Shown here: positions 12,300 to 22,330 of the stretch, piece after piece | Position numbering within the stretch: position 1 is the stretch's first letter | Layout: each line of letters begins with the position of its first letter | Source of the DNA: Struthio camelus | Taxonomy: Eukaryota > Chordata > Aves > Struthioniformes > Struthionidae | Assembly: GCF_040807025.1 (NCBI RefSeq) | Contig: NC_090953.1 | Location: 24,040,997-24,104,996, forward strand | Direction of reading: 5' to 3' | DNA: 64,000 nt | Position numbers and translations under genes: made by a program | Notes under the pieces: model-generated | Told to the model about the DNA's origin: nothing | Databases searched by the model: none | The model's input: the letters and a program-made list of their open reading frames with translations, nothing else

Positions 12300-15200
12300 T
12301 TGAAGCTACCTGCCTTACAGACCACGGATCCTTTGCAGAAAGGTCTAGTATGCTGCAGCAGGACAGAGATGGCAGGCTGATGAAGACAGCCCAGCTTGCA
12401 GCGCAGGCTGAAAGCTGCTGTGGGATGGACTGAAGCCCTTTGAGTTCCAGTGGAAAACACCCCTGCCAAAAAGCCAACTCAGTTCTGTTACTGCTGCTGG
12501 AAGAGATGCCAGGAGAAGGCCTCCATGCCCTCAGCTTGGAGGATAAGGGTGTGTAATGGTCAGAGAGAAAGGCAACCTGAACTTTGGGAGCTGTTGCTCC
12601 AGGCAGCAAAGGAGCATTTGAGAGGGATGGGAGAAGGCAGAAAGCAGATGATCAGGAGCCAGAGAGAAACCAACGGTGGAGGCAACTATCCAGCAGAAAG
12701 GAGGGGAGAAGAGATTGACAACATCTGGCAGGCAGTTTTCAAGAGCTACTCAAGCCACTACGCCTGCCCAAAATAAGCCACCCAGAGACCTTATTCTGGG
12801 CCCTATCCCAGGGGAGTCAAGTCTGGTCCCCAGGGTAATGCAGCACCAGGAGATATGTTTTCTTCTTCTTGGTGCTCTGGATTGGTGCCACAGCACTAGA
12901 CCAGCACTGTGATTTTTCTCCCATTACATGCAACATGGCCTCTGCCTTGGGGCCAGCTGGGCATCCATGTGAATGGCACAGGCCAAGGGAGACTAAGGTG
13001 CTGTTCCCTTAGAGGATGAGGTCTTGCCACAGGTTTGAGTGCCCAGCCCAAGGCCACAGAACAGCTAAACTGAACATTTCTTCCTTTCCCTCATTTCTTT
13101 CCTGTGGTTGCTGCTGTATCATCACACATCTCCAGCCTGCCAGACCTTTTGATGTGACAGCAGAGCAAAAAGCTCGCACTCAATTCCCTGGGCATTCAGG
13201 CATCCGTAACTAGGGTCAACCTGGGACTCTCGCTCTCTGCACAGCTTAAGGCACAAAGCAGAACTACCCAACACAGGCAGTCACCAGGCAATCTCAAAAG
13301 GACTAGTCCAAGATTTACCCCGTGCGCTATATTTGCTGGGAGCAGGATATGGCAAGGCTGTACAGCCACCAAGTCAGGCAAGACACAGGCAGCAGGGACT
13401 CCATACCTGCCCAGTCTTACAGCAAGTTCTCAAAAGCTCCCAGCTCACTTCCTCAGAGTGACTTCAATTAATTGTGCTACCCATATTGAATTGCCCTTGC
13501 TGCCCCATAGACCTGCCTAGCAAGGGAGAGGACAGGACAGTAGCCATGAGCTTGAGACCATGCTGTGCAGGAGGGAGAGGGGCTTTTACACTCTCTCCAT
13601 TTCCATAGTGGAAAAGTTAGGCCTCTGAGTGCAAATTTCCAAATGAGCACAGCAAACAACTCATTTTTGTTCTTAGATTTCTGTAAGCACCACCTGATAT
13701 TCTTCTGTATAGTAAACTGTTTTTCTTTTAATTGTCTTGAAGGCCACTTACAGCCTATCACCAGCATCTCCATATAATATGCCACTTAACAGCAAACTTG
13801 AGACACAAGTGAATAACTAATGCATACTTCTTCCCATTATTAATCCTTACAAATTGATTGTTCTGCCAGCATATACAGCTTTCTAATTAAGTCTTTACTC
13901 AGGTGCTCATGTGTGCAAGGGAAATGAATACTCAAGTCCAAAAGCAGCAGTTACAGGACCGATCTGAGCTGGAGAAGGACATGTTGCTCTCAAGTAGGGA
14001 GGCCACAAACGAGTTGGTCATCGCCTGCAGCACACACTGTGCACTGGGACCACCATGGGAGTTTCTCCTGCTACTGGTTTACGGTTCCTCAGACTTTAAC
14101 ACCAGCTTCCCAGGGGCATATAGAGCTGCAGAGAAAGTGATTTGACATCCTGGCCTTGACCGGTTTCCCAAGCTGTGCCGCAGTTCCCACGTGGCACGGA
14201 CAGCCTGCTCATCCCTCAGAACATCCCTCCACTCCTTTCAGCTACAAACTCTTCCTGATCATCTCGCAGCCACAGACAAGGGCACTGAGTCTCTTCCAAC
14301 CCTGCTCCCCCTGCCTCTAGCTCAGCCACTGCCAAGCAAGCTGCAAGAGGGTCCTGCACCAAAGGCCCTGACCTCTTTCCCCACATTCAGGCTGTAATAA
14401 GTCAGACAAAGCTGGATTAGCAACTCATCACCTTCCACAGCCCAGGCAAGAAGTCTCCATGCCTTGAGGATGAGAGAGCAGTGCCAGGTAGCCCTGAAGG
14501 TGTCGGGTGCTGCCCTTCTCATAAGGGCATCCCGTGGCTGGCAAGCCATGGTCCTACCTGGTCCCTTAACCTGATAAGGCCTCCCATCACCTGTATATTT
14601 CTGCCCCCTCTGGCTCCTTAATCAGCCTACAGTGATCCCAGATTTAGGATTATCATCTCAGGACTGGACTTCTGGAAGCTGTGTCTCCAAGTCCTTCCCC
14701 TTCCCTACATTTTCCAACCCAAAGGAAGCCAGACAAGCCTTCCCATTCAGCCCCAAGAGCCTTCCTGTTCCTTTTCTCTTCTCTCCTAGCTATTGGAGCA
14801 GAGAACAAGCCAGGACTAAGGAGTTTCCTTTACAGCAGAGCCTCTGCATTTCTCAGTTTATCTCCTGTCTCCACCTCCCGCAGCAAGACAGTCTCTTAAC
14901 AAAGATCCTCCTCTTTAGGAAGAAAGAGAGGAATGCAGAGAGATTCACTGCTGCAATTAATCACATTCAGAAAGAAATCTCTAGGCCTTGCATTAATCAA
15001 GCCGAGGCTATGAAGCAAGACGGTACTTTAAACACACCTTGTTCTTTAGTCAAAGCTCAGCTTGCTGGCTAGGACAGAAACCAGGGTGTCTCTTGTCTCC
15101 CAGACTGTGTCGAGCAGAAAACAAACCATTTTCCCCTGGTTAAGTAGGGGGGAAAAATTGTTTCTGGATTAAGTAGTAAGGAATTAATAGCTGTGTTAAA

Positions 15201-17570
15201 TCAAAATAACACTAAAAGCTGCACAGGCCCTGGCTACCACAAAGGAAAGCTGACACTATATTAAATGTGGCAGTAACTGATGTTCAGCCGCTCCTTGGCT
15301 AGGAACAGCGTTTGGCAGGAGGGGAGGACCAGCCAGAGCATATTCACTACCAGCATAAGTCTCATCTTCTGCTAAAGAGGATCTGAGCACTAACTCCATA
15401 GTCTGTGCTAAGAGGATCAGATCCAATAGGGCTCCAAGCCAAAATGGCACTCTTCACGTGTGTGACGGCCAGCCTGCCTCCTCAGCTGCCCCGACATCAG
15501 GGGCACAGCCAAACACAAGGCCAAGAGGCTCCAGCTCGCAGCACTGCCAGCTAGCTTGCTAATTAAGAAGGTTTCTCTTCATTCCAGCAGAGTCACCATT
15601 CCCCTCACCACAGCCGAAAAGTAATTCAGGGAAGCTATTTCCAACAAGAACTTAATTGAACGCACAGATCAAGCAGCAACGCGTGCAGTCCTGTACTTGA
15701 TGCATCAAGTCAGAGCAATCCCTTTCAGCACCCAGCAGCTCCTTGAGCCTCTGCACACAACACTTCTGGAGAGCATTGTGGATTCACACTGTAGCGAAGG
15801 AGCTGTTCTGTTTCTTTTTGTAACTGGTCAAGAGACTGCCAGATTTCCTCCCAGTTTCCTGGTCTGAACACCAAAAATACTACGGGGCAAGAATGAGCCC
15901 TGTCCTCTTGGCTGCATCCTAAGAGCCTGCAGCAGAGGATGTCAGAGCAAGAGTCCATAGCTTGCTTCAAAGAGTTAAGAAAATAAAGAAAGCCATGAAG
16001 CTCAGCTTGTTAAGTACCTCATAGGTTTGGGAAGGAGGTGGAGCAAACAGAACATGCATGGCTTAGGACTATGCATGAGCTCTTCTGGCTGCAAAAGAGC
16101 AATAGGCATGATACCCAGAGGAATACAGGTCTCAGGCAAACCCATTGCCTAGAACTACTGTGACAAGAGCAGCAAGGTCCTGTTTGCAGCAGGATTTCTT
16201 AGGAGGGTGAGAGGAGAGAGGAATAACCTTATATTTGAGTGAGGAGATCTTAAGACAGGTGCCACAACACACATGGGACTGCCTAAAAAGGATGGCCTCC
16301 AGTTCACACTCAGAGGACACATCTGGCTCTCCTCGTCTTTGGGAGGAGAGCAGGTAGCCTTTTAGAAGTACAGACTGCTGCAAGCATCACAGCATGGCCA
16401 CACACCTGAGTCTAAGTGTCTTGAAGATGGGCCCTAAGGCATTGTTAATTCACTCAGTTTAAGGTTAAGGAGACTGTATCCTATGGCACAGCCCCTCTAA
16501 AGCAGGAGAGGGAAATCCCCAGGGCTGCTGCAAGGAAAGGCAATACCCCAAGTCCTACCTCCAGACCCGCCTATTCCAGAGAAGGACTGCAGCCTTGGCT
16601 TCCGCCACAGGGAGAAGCAAAGACGCCAAAGACTTAGCTCTTCACCCTGCCCCCAAGTTCAACAAGAGCTGTTTCCAGTGGGCAGACCAAGTAGCTTTCC
16701 TTCCCTGCTTCCTTTAACTACAAAGTCACATTGCTCCATGTTCTCCACACGACTGGAGTTGTTATAAACCAGTGGTAACTAGAAACAACACATCTTCATC
16801 CTTTGTCTCTGTCCAGCACCACGCCAAGTACCATCCAGTTGTTTCAGCAGGAACCCAGCACCTTCAGTCCCAGTCAGGGACTGCTGCTGCTCTGCCCCAC
16901 CCCTCAAAAGGAAGGGCCTCCCCACAAAAGCTGTATCAATTCATATCAACTATGTCCCCCAGTATCACTCCTGCTAAGGAAGGTCAAACAGGCCTTAAAA
17001 GTTAGAGATGCTAAATGGATTCATTAGCAGCATCAACTCTCCCCTTGATTACCAAAAACAGGAGCCATTAGCTTGCCTGCAGCCAGCATTTAGGGCTGCA
17101 GCCTCATTGCCAGCAGCCACAGCATTGCATATGAAGCCGACAAGGTACTGGAGCATCTGCCATAGAGCTGGGAAGTCCACACTTCCAGCATCAAGCACTG
17201 TGGTTTGGGAGATGCTTTCAGGTTGAGAAGCTGCACTTCAGCCCTGTGGGCTAGGACTACAGGCTCCGCTGCCAACCCCCTGGCCTACTAAGCCAACAGG
17301 CAGGCCCCAACCTGCTACAGGATGGGGGAGAACTCTTCATGTCCTTGGTCACACTGCTGGTCCAGTGGCTGCTTCACATGAGCTTGTGTCCACTGCCAGA
17401 GGTGGGCACACCAGGATGCACTGGTCACAGGCTGCACTAGGAGGTGCCTTCCCTGAAGGCTTGTGCCCAAGTGCAAACCTTGACTCCCATCCCATCAGCA
17501 GCAGACCTAGTGCAAAGCCTGACTGGCATCCCTGCCCCCCACCCAGGACAGCACAGGCTCAGGGAGGACA
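12300..17570. other. Gene-free, CpG-depleted DNA downstream of ZP3
   Basis: CpG is scarce here and TpG/CpA is common, in contrast to both ends of the window. No recognised coding exon or transposon. One short open stretch behind a plausible acceptor (13903) is discussed among the findings. Confidence 0.5.
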
Positions 17571-17576
17571 GAAACA

Positions 17577-17734
17577 TTACTCTTTATTCCATGAGGGGAG
17601 TTCCAGTGATACTCCTGCAGGAGGGCAGCTGTATTTCTTGCTCAGCAGGAACAGTCCAAGGGCAGTTAAGCTCAGCACAGCAGCTGCAGTGAGCATGGCA
17701 ACTTGGACCAGCATAGAAAGTCCTCCAGCAGTAC
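17577..17734 (-). CDS. ZP3: ZP3 exon 9 (transmembrane segment, tail, stop)
   Basis: The acceptor is TCTCTTCCAG|. The exon codes for a hydrophobic segment (about residues 433-460), a basic stop-transfer KK, and a short cytoplasmic tail ending [10 protein letters not shown] before TAA at 17579-17577. The poly(A) signal is formed by the codons for Asn-Lys just ahead of the stop. Confidence 0.9.
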
Positions 17735-20580
17735 CTGGAAGAGACGAGATCCATTTACTAAGCATTTAACAGCTTTCCACCATCTGTCAACGGCGGGACT
17801 CGGGCAGGTAGCTTTGGAAAGGAGTCCCCTGGACTGTCTTTCAGTGACTATATTGAACTTTTACTTTGTCTAGGAGTGACATCATGAGGCATTCAAGACT
17901 AGATCATCCTGGAGTCCTCTTCAACTGAGTAAGGCATGTTCACACAGAAAAATCCATACCCTGTGGGGTCTTCCCTGCTGGCAAGAGACCTTCTGAGGAA
18001 CTCCATAGTCCCTGAGCTGGATCAAGGATTATTAGCGGTCCAACTGAGATTTCAGCCTCCAATCCCTTTGAGGACCCATCTAAGAAGAAAGGGACATGAA
18101 TGAGTTCTTAGGGGAAGCAATTCATGCTTAGTCTGCATTTCAAATTGCCTCTTCCAGAGGTAGGTCTTATGGAAGTATGGTCCCTGTGAAGTGAGGTTTA
18201 CAATCGTTTTAGAGATAAGGGCATACAGTTACTTGCCCAAGGACATTGGGGAAGAGCTTGTTTTGTCCTTGAGATTAGGTCTTCTCTAAAGATCTTTCAG
18301 CATCCTTCGACATCCCAACCTGGAGAGTCACCCAGCCTTTGGGCAGGCAGAGACATACCTTGTCTGGAAGGCGCATCTCTTCTCAAGCGCCTCCCTGGCC
18401 GTCTGGCCAGAGGGTTAGTTCTCCTGGAGTATCCTCCATGTAAGTGGCAGCGGCCAGTCTCACAGCAGCTGCAGATGTCTCCAGTGCCCTCCACTGGAGT
18501 CCAGCTGAAACAATTAACTGTGAGACCTCTTCTCTAAGCTGGTCTCCCTCACTCCCCAGGTACACCAGCTACTCACAGGCTGCTGGCTTTGTTGAAGAAA
18601 CAGGCCTTGTTTAGTGGATTTGGGGGTTGCTCAGCTGGAGAGACTTTCAGGTGGCAGGTGATGTAGATCTGCAAGAGAAATTAAAAACAGCATTACCAGG
18701 ATAAATTACATTTGCTCAGGCAGAACAGCATCACTTCGGAAACTGGAGGGAGAGAAGGATAGACACTACATCTCACCAAGTTGCTGTCATCTCCTGCAAA
18801 CTTGAATACATCAACAATGAACTGCAGTGTTTCCTGCCTTGGCCTTGGGGACACAAAGGTTGAAGTGGTGTCATCTGATCTCCCATCCACTAAGCACCTA
18901 GACAAGGGTCAGAAGTCAGCAACTTCCCAGCCAGCTACAGCACTACCGTGCAGGAAGCAGTCCACCCCTTACCCATTGAGGTCAATCAAGGCATATCGAG
19001 GAGAGGAGTTCCTGTCTGGAGTCAAGGTAGCAACACAGTCATCTACAAAGAGTCTCAGAGGGACGTGGTTCCCAGAGCTGACATCGGCTTGGAAATGCAG
19101 GCTCTCCCCCAGCTGGAATCCATTGGAGAGTCTCTCTGCACTCCAGTCATCTGGAAGGTAGTTTCAAGGCTAGAGGTAGCTTTTGGAAAACCATTGCCCT
19201 CCTGTGTTCCAGTATCACCACGACAAGCGAGGGGTGCCTTGACACAGACAATTCCCTCAGGGCACACAAGACACTTCTACTCAAGCAGCAAACTCATGTA
19301 TCGCTTCTGAAAGAGTCAGTTTTAGCCCAGAAGGTAGTTCTGCTTAAGCCCTCAACATTTGTGGCCAAGAGCCTGAAGGACCAGTGGCCAGAGGGAAATA
19401 GGGCTTTCAAGTGTTGTACCTACCGTTCATGAGGCGCAGAGAGAACATCAGCCTCTCCTCTGCTGACAAGGTGGAGCGGAAGGGAGCCCACGTGGGCCTG
19501 ATGGCATTGCTACTCACATTATTCCTCCTGAACAAAGAAATATGCATTAACAAGGATGCCACCATCATCCTAGGCCTGTAGGAGCAGAGATAGCCTTATC
19601 TGTTCACCTGGGATAATGGCACTCAATAGGAACCACAGCAGAATTGGTTCTTACGATGACCAGGTTACCAGTAGGAGTAGGTTTGTAGGACAAACTTGTT
19701 TTGTAGGTCAAGGAGTCTGGAGTCATCTGGAAGGAACATTTGGGAAAATGGATAAGTTAGTAAAACAAGTCTGTCAGTCACCACAGAGGCTGAGCACTTT
19801 CAGATACCTAACACTGACAGTACTAGGACACCTAGGTCCATCAGCCACAAAGATATCATCTATCTTCCACATTTCCCAATCCAGTACATGCAGGATGTCA
19901 GTAGAGGAGAACAAGGGAGATAGCCACACAGGCTGCTTGAGTGGTCAGTCACCAGGACTCATACACCAGCAGATACCATATCCATCCCCAAACTGTAGGT
20001 CTGCAAACCTCCTCTCTCTGGTGGACTTCAGCCCATTACCTCCATTCAGCCCTTGCCCCCTTCTGGCAAGAGGGGTGCCAGCACATTCTCAGAGTCCCTT
20101 TCCATGCCTTCCCAGCACCACTGATAGTCACTTCAGGGAAGCGTCAGACCCTTCCTCATCAGCCCACCTCACCTGCAGGGTGCTGCCGCACTCGTGGAGC
20201 CCAGCCACAAAGGTGACCGTATTGTCTGCAGCGCTCAGGGCTGCGGGCTGGCAGGCAGCCGGGCCCAGAGTCAGGTCCGCAGCCCTCACCAGGCGTCCCG
20301 TGCCAAAGAGATCCCTGTGCACCGTGACCACCATCTGAGCCTCCTGGCACTGCACAGCCACAGGATGCAGTGGGGACGCAGCCTGGAGCTGGGAGACATC
20401 AACCCGAGCCCAGGGGGAAGGCTGGGAGAAGGAAGGCACATGGGGCTGTCTCCAAGAAGAGTCCCCTCTTACTCTCAAAAACCCTGAATCCCTCCGAGAG
20501 GGATCCCAGGGACTGGAAGACACTACTTTAGCAAGCACCCAGCATAAAAGAGCAATCCCCAGGCTGCCTCTAGACTCCAT
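17577..20580 (-). CDS. ZP3: ZP3 zona pellucida glycoprotein 3 (complete, 9 exons)
   Basis: ZP3 is the ZP-domain glycoprotein that polymerises into the oocyte coat and takes part in sperm binding. The minus-strand model joins 20580-20173, 19726-19608, 19527-19424, 19150-18973, 18897-18777, 18668-18577, 18504-18359, 18079-17960 and 17734-17577. Every junction is GT-AG and the frame stays open for 481 residues. Residues 1-22 look like a signal peptide. The ZP domain starts near Cys78 with motifs [26 protein letters not shown] and IVRTN, and continues through [17 protein letters not shown] and IYITCHLK. A cysteine-rich CSCC segment (352-355) follows, then a basic furin-type site RRLRRDA (379-385), an [13 protein letters not shown] block and a transmembrane segment (about 433-460). 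N-glycosylation sequons lie at N179 and N258. At 481 residues it is longer than human ZP3 (424 aa), mainly after the ZP domain. The start is the only ATG before the signal peptide and lies just below a TATA box. A ZP3 paralogue is possible, but family membership is secure. Confidence 0.95.
17583..17588 (-). terminator. ZP3: ZP3 polyadenylation signal AATAAA inside the CDS
   Basis: AATAAA reads 17588-17583 on the minus strand, in frame as Asn-Lys, three bases before the TAA stop. No other AATAAA is seen just downstream. A G/T-rich stretch follows at about 17551-17530. Cleavage 10-30 nt after the signal would leave a 3' UTR of roughly 4-24 nt. Very short 3' UTRs are known for mammalian ZP3 messages. 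Confidence 0.75.
17960..18079 (-). CDS. ZP3: ZP3 exon 8 (external hydrophobic patch region)
   Basis: The acceptor is CTTTCTTCTTAG| and the donor is CACAGG|GTATGG. The 120-nt exon encodes [13 protein letters not shown], which matches the hydrophobic patch after the furin site in ZP3 (mammalian DVTVGPLIFLD). That patch keeps the precursor from polymerising before cleavage. The rest of the exon is low-similarity linker. Confidence 0.88.
18359..18504 (-). CDS. ZP3: ZP3 exon 7 (CSCC segment and furin-type site)
   Basis: The acceptor is ATTGTTTCAG| and the donor is CAAG|GTATGT. The 146-nt exon encodes [14 protein letters not shown], a cysteine-rich stretch, and an arginine-rich tail that contains two RxxR motifs within [11 protein letters not shown]. 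In ZP proteins this position is the consensus furin cleavage site that releases the ectodomain for assembly. Confidence 0.9.
18577..18668 (-). CDS. ZP3: ZP3 exon 6
   Basis: The acceptor is TTTCTCTTGCAG| and the donor is CAGCCT|GTGAGT. The 92-nt exon encodes [14 protein letters not shown] and [11 protein letters not shown], matching the conserved end of the ZP domain (mammalian YITCHLKV and NKACSF). It ends two bases into a leucine codon. Confidence 0.92.
18777..18897 (-). CDS. ZP3: ZP3 exon 5 (ZP-C subdomain)
   Basis: The acceptor is CCTTGTCTAG| and the donor is AACTTG|GTGAGA. The 121-nt exon encodes [10 protein letters not shown] and [15 protein letters not shown], which closely follow the mammalian ZP3 motifs CLVDG and LQFTVDVFHFA. 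It ends in phase 0. Confidence 0.93.
18973..19150 (-). CDS. ZP3: ZP3 exon 4 (ZP-C subdomain)
   Basis: The acceptor is CTACCTTCCAG| and the donor is AATGG|GTAAGG. The 178-nt exon encodes a stretch that starts [12 protein letters not shown] and includes [15 protein letters not shown] and the NSS sequon (N258), all recognisable ZP3 landmarks. It ends two bases into a glycine codon. Confidence 0.93.
19424..19527 (-). CDS. ZP3: ZP3 exon 3 (ZP-N/ZP-C linker)
   Basis: The acceptor is TTTGTTCAG| and the donor is AACG|GTAGGT. This 104-nt exon encodes [10 protein letters not shown] followed by [10 protein letters not shown] and FSLRLMN. The NVS sequon (N179) is shared with mammalian ZP3. It ends one base into an aspartate codon. 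Confidence 0.92.
19608..19726 (-). CDS. ZP3: ZP3 exon 2
   Basis: The acceptor is ...CCTTCCAG| and the donor is CCCAG|GTGAAC. The 119-nt exon starts in phase 0 and encodes the end of the ZP-N subdomain with motifs GNLVIVRTN and IECHYP. It finishes two bases into an arginine codon that exon 3 completes. Confidence 0.92.
20173..20580 (-). CDS. ZP3: ZP3 exon 1 (signal peptide and start of ZP domain)
   Basis: This exon holds 136 complete codons, from the ATG at 20580-20578 to the donor CAG|GTGAGG at 20172-20167. It encodes the signal peptide, a Ser/Pro-rich N-terminal stretch, and the opening of the ZP domain with the motif VQCQEAQ and the closing motif HECGSTLQ. It ends in phase 0, at the same point of the protein as mammalian ZP3 exon 1. 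Confidence 0.93.
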
Positions 20581-20629
20581 CCTGACCTCAGCAAACCCAG
20601 CATAAGGAAATACTGCTGCTCAGTGGCCT

Positions 20630-20635
20630 TTATAC
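20630..20635 (-). promoter_or_regulatory. ZP3: ZP3 TATA box
   Basis: TATAAA (in TATAAAGG) reads 20635-20630 on the minus strand, about 50 nt ahead of the ATG. This puts the start site near 20605 and gives a 5' UTR of roughly 25 nt. TATA-driven transcription fits a strictly oocyte-expressed gene. Confidence 0.75.
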
Positions 20636-20645
20636 CTGCACTTCC

Positions 20646-20685
20646 AGCAGCCCAGCCCAGCCCAGCCCAGCCCAGCCCAGCCCTA
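20646..20685. repeat. (CCCAG)n microsatellite in ZP3 promoter
   Basis: About seven tandem copies of CCCAG lie between the TATA box and the nearest E-box of ZP3. Length changes would alter promoter spacing. Confidence 0.85.
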
Positions 20686-20688
20686 GCA

Positions 20689-20774
20689 CACCTGCAGGCT
20701 ATGGCCTGGCCCACCTGCACCCTGCCCAGCCCTTGGAGCAGCCGGGAATAGGCCAGAGCAACGGGGCCCAGCTG
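20689..20774 (-). promoter_or_regulatory. Cluster of E-boxes upstream of ZP3
   Basis: Three CANNTG sites lie upstream of the TATA box: CACCTG at 20689-20694, CACCTG at 20712-20717 and CAGCTG at 20769-20774. In mouse the ZP genes are coordinated by FIGLA acting through an E-box near -200. Here the sites sit about 85 to 165 nt above the estimated start. FIGLA use is an inference. Confidence 0.4.
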
Positions 20775-21929
20775 GGACTGTCTCTCCCCCTTCAGGCAGG
20801 CAGGGCAGTTACCCTGACCCAGCACCTCAGACTTGCCCCTGAGCAATTCAGCCCACCCCACCCCACATCTTTTTATCTTGCCTGTTTGGGGTGACATCAG
20901 CTTGCCACCTCCAGTCCTCTTTCCTAGCAGCAGCGGCATAATGAAATCAGTGCCTGGCCACACCATTAGTCTTGCTAATGGGATGGAAGGAGCAGCACCA
21001 TAAACCACACTGGCAGCAGCAGCCACTACCACAGCGGCTTGGGGACGCGAGAGAAGGTCACCATCAGCGGGAGAGCAGATGCGGGCCCCTTCTGTGTTCA
21101 GGGGACCCAACTCTGAGGAGGTCAGTGGAGGAGCATGCTGCATCCTCCTCCAGGCGGAGATCCCTATCTCCACATGCCATGGGTCTTGCTGACCTCCTGA
21201 ATACCCCCCTTGGCACCCATGTCTCAAGAGGGTCATATCCATCCCCAGTGCCCAACAGGACTGTGTCAAGGGAGGAGGCAGGGCCAGCAGGCATCCAAGC
21301 TGTCCTCCAGCAACACCGGCTCTCAAGAGACCCTCTCCCTGTGTACCTAAATCTCAGTTGGCCACAAACCCTCTGCTCTCGTCCCTTGTGTCTTTGCCCA
21401 TGCCCCTCTACCTTAGCTGAGGTGAAGCAGGCCAGTTCTGGCCACCAGCATCCCAAGGGGTCAGTCAGGCTCCCTCAAGCATCATGAGCCACTCTGCGGT
21501 GACCAGCAAGGAGCCTGCCATGTGCCAACTGTCACAGGAGTCCCTCTTGCCAGGAGTCCACTCCAGGGGCCCTTGACATCCTCCTGTGCCAGAGAGGCAG
21601 GCAAAAAAACTGTCATAGCCGTAAAGGGGAAGAGCTGTATGGAGAGTGTTACCCTAGTGGAAAAGGCAATGCTCTTAGCTCCAAATGAGGGTGACACCTT
21701 TGCCAAGGTGAGAGTGCTGGGAGACAGCAAGCGGGTTTTGCTGGTTATCGATCATAAGTCCCTAACGCACCCAGAGGAGCTCCTGAGAAACCCTGCACCC
21801 TCATGCGCTTCACCCCAGGAAGGACCGGCAGCATTTCAGCACCATGGCTGGGCTGGGGAACATCCCTGGCCTCCTGCGCACCAGCAGTGTCAGAGATCTC
21901 CAAAAGCCCAGGCTGTTAAGCGCCAGCAG

Positions 21930-22330
21930 TTACATGTTATAAGGTGGCAGATTCAAAAATGGAGAGGACTCTTTCGTAACTCTCTTTTAACTGCAGAAGC
22001 CACCTGGGCTCCCAGCCTGTACATCTTGGCAATCTGTCCATATTCGATTTCATGGGTATCTGCTCTGGGTAATCGTATCTCGAGTAATGATGGCATCATA
22101 ACCAGCTTATTTGCATAGCAGGCAGAGGTACCAAAGCTGATCTTCTCATAATAGCTTCTGATAAGTGAATGGCAGGCATAATCAAGAGATTAATTGGCCC
22201 CCATGTGTTAATTATGCTAATTGGTACAGCTGTTTGTGTATACAGTACGAAGACTAATGGCTCTACACCGCTGAGTTGGATAAAGAGGTCGGGGGTCATG
22301 CAAAGCTATTTTCCGGAGCGGCAGAGAACT
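21930..22330. promoter_or_regulatory. AT-rich block with clustered homeodomain-type sites
   Basis: This stretch is unlike its surroundings. It carries several TAAT/ATTA cores (for example GATTAATTGG, GTTAATTATGCTAATTGG), an octamer-like TTATTTGCATA and GATA/TAATGA motifs, with no open frame of note. The texture is that of a conserved non-coding enhancer. Conservation itself cannot be seen from one sequence. Confidence 0.4.

Larger units (their letters stand above)
1..12300. other. Gene-poor DNA left of ZP3, moderately CpG-rich
   Basis: No exon chain with recognisable protein motifs was found on either strand. Contents are microsatellites, CpG-rich patches near 8.0-8.2, 8.6-9.1 and 10.2-10.8 kb, and AT-rich enhancer-like blocks listed separately. 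A weak CR1-like 3' end (GAGGTTGGATCAAA near 4298) was seen, but it is too short to call. Confidence 0.5.
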
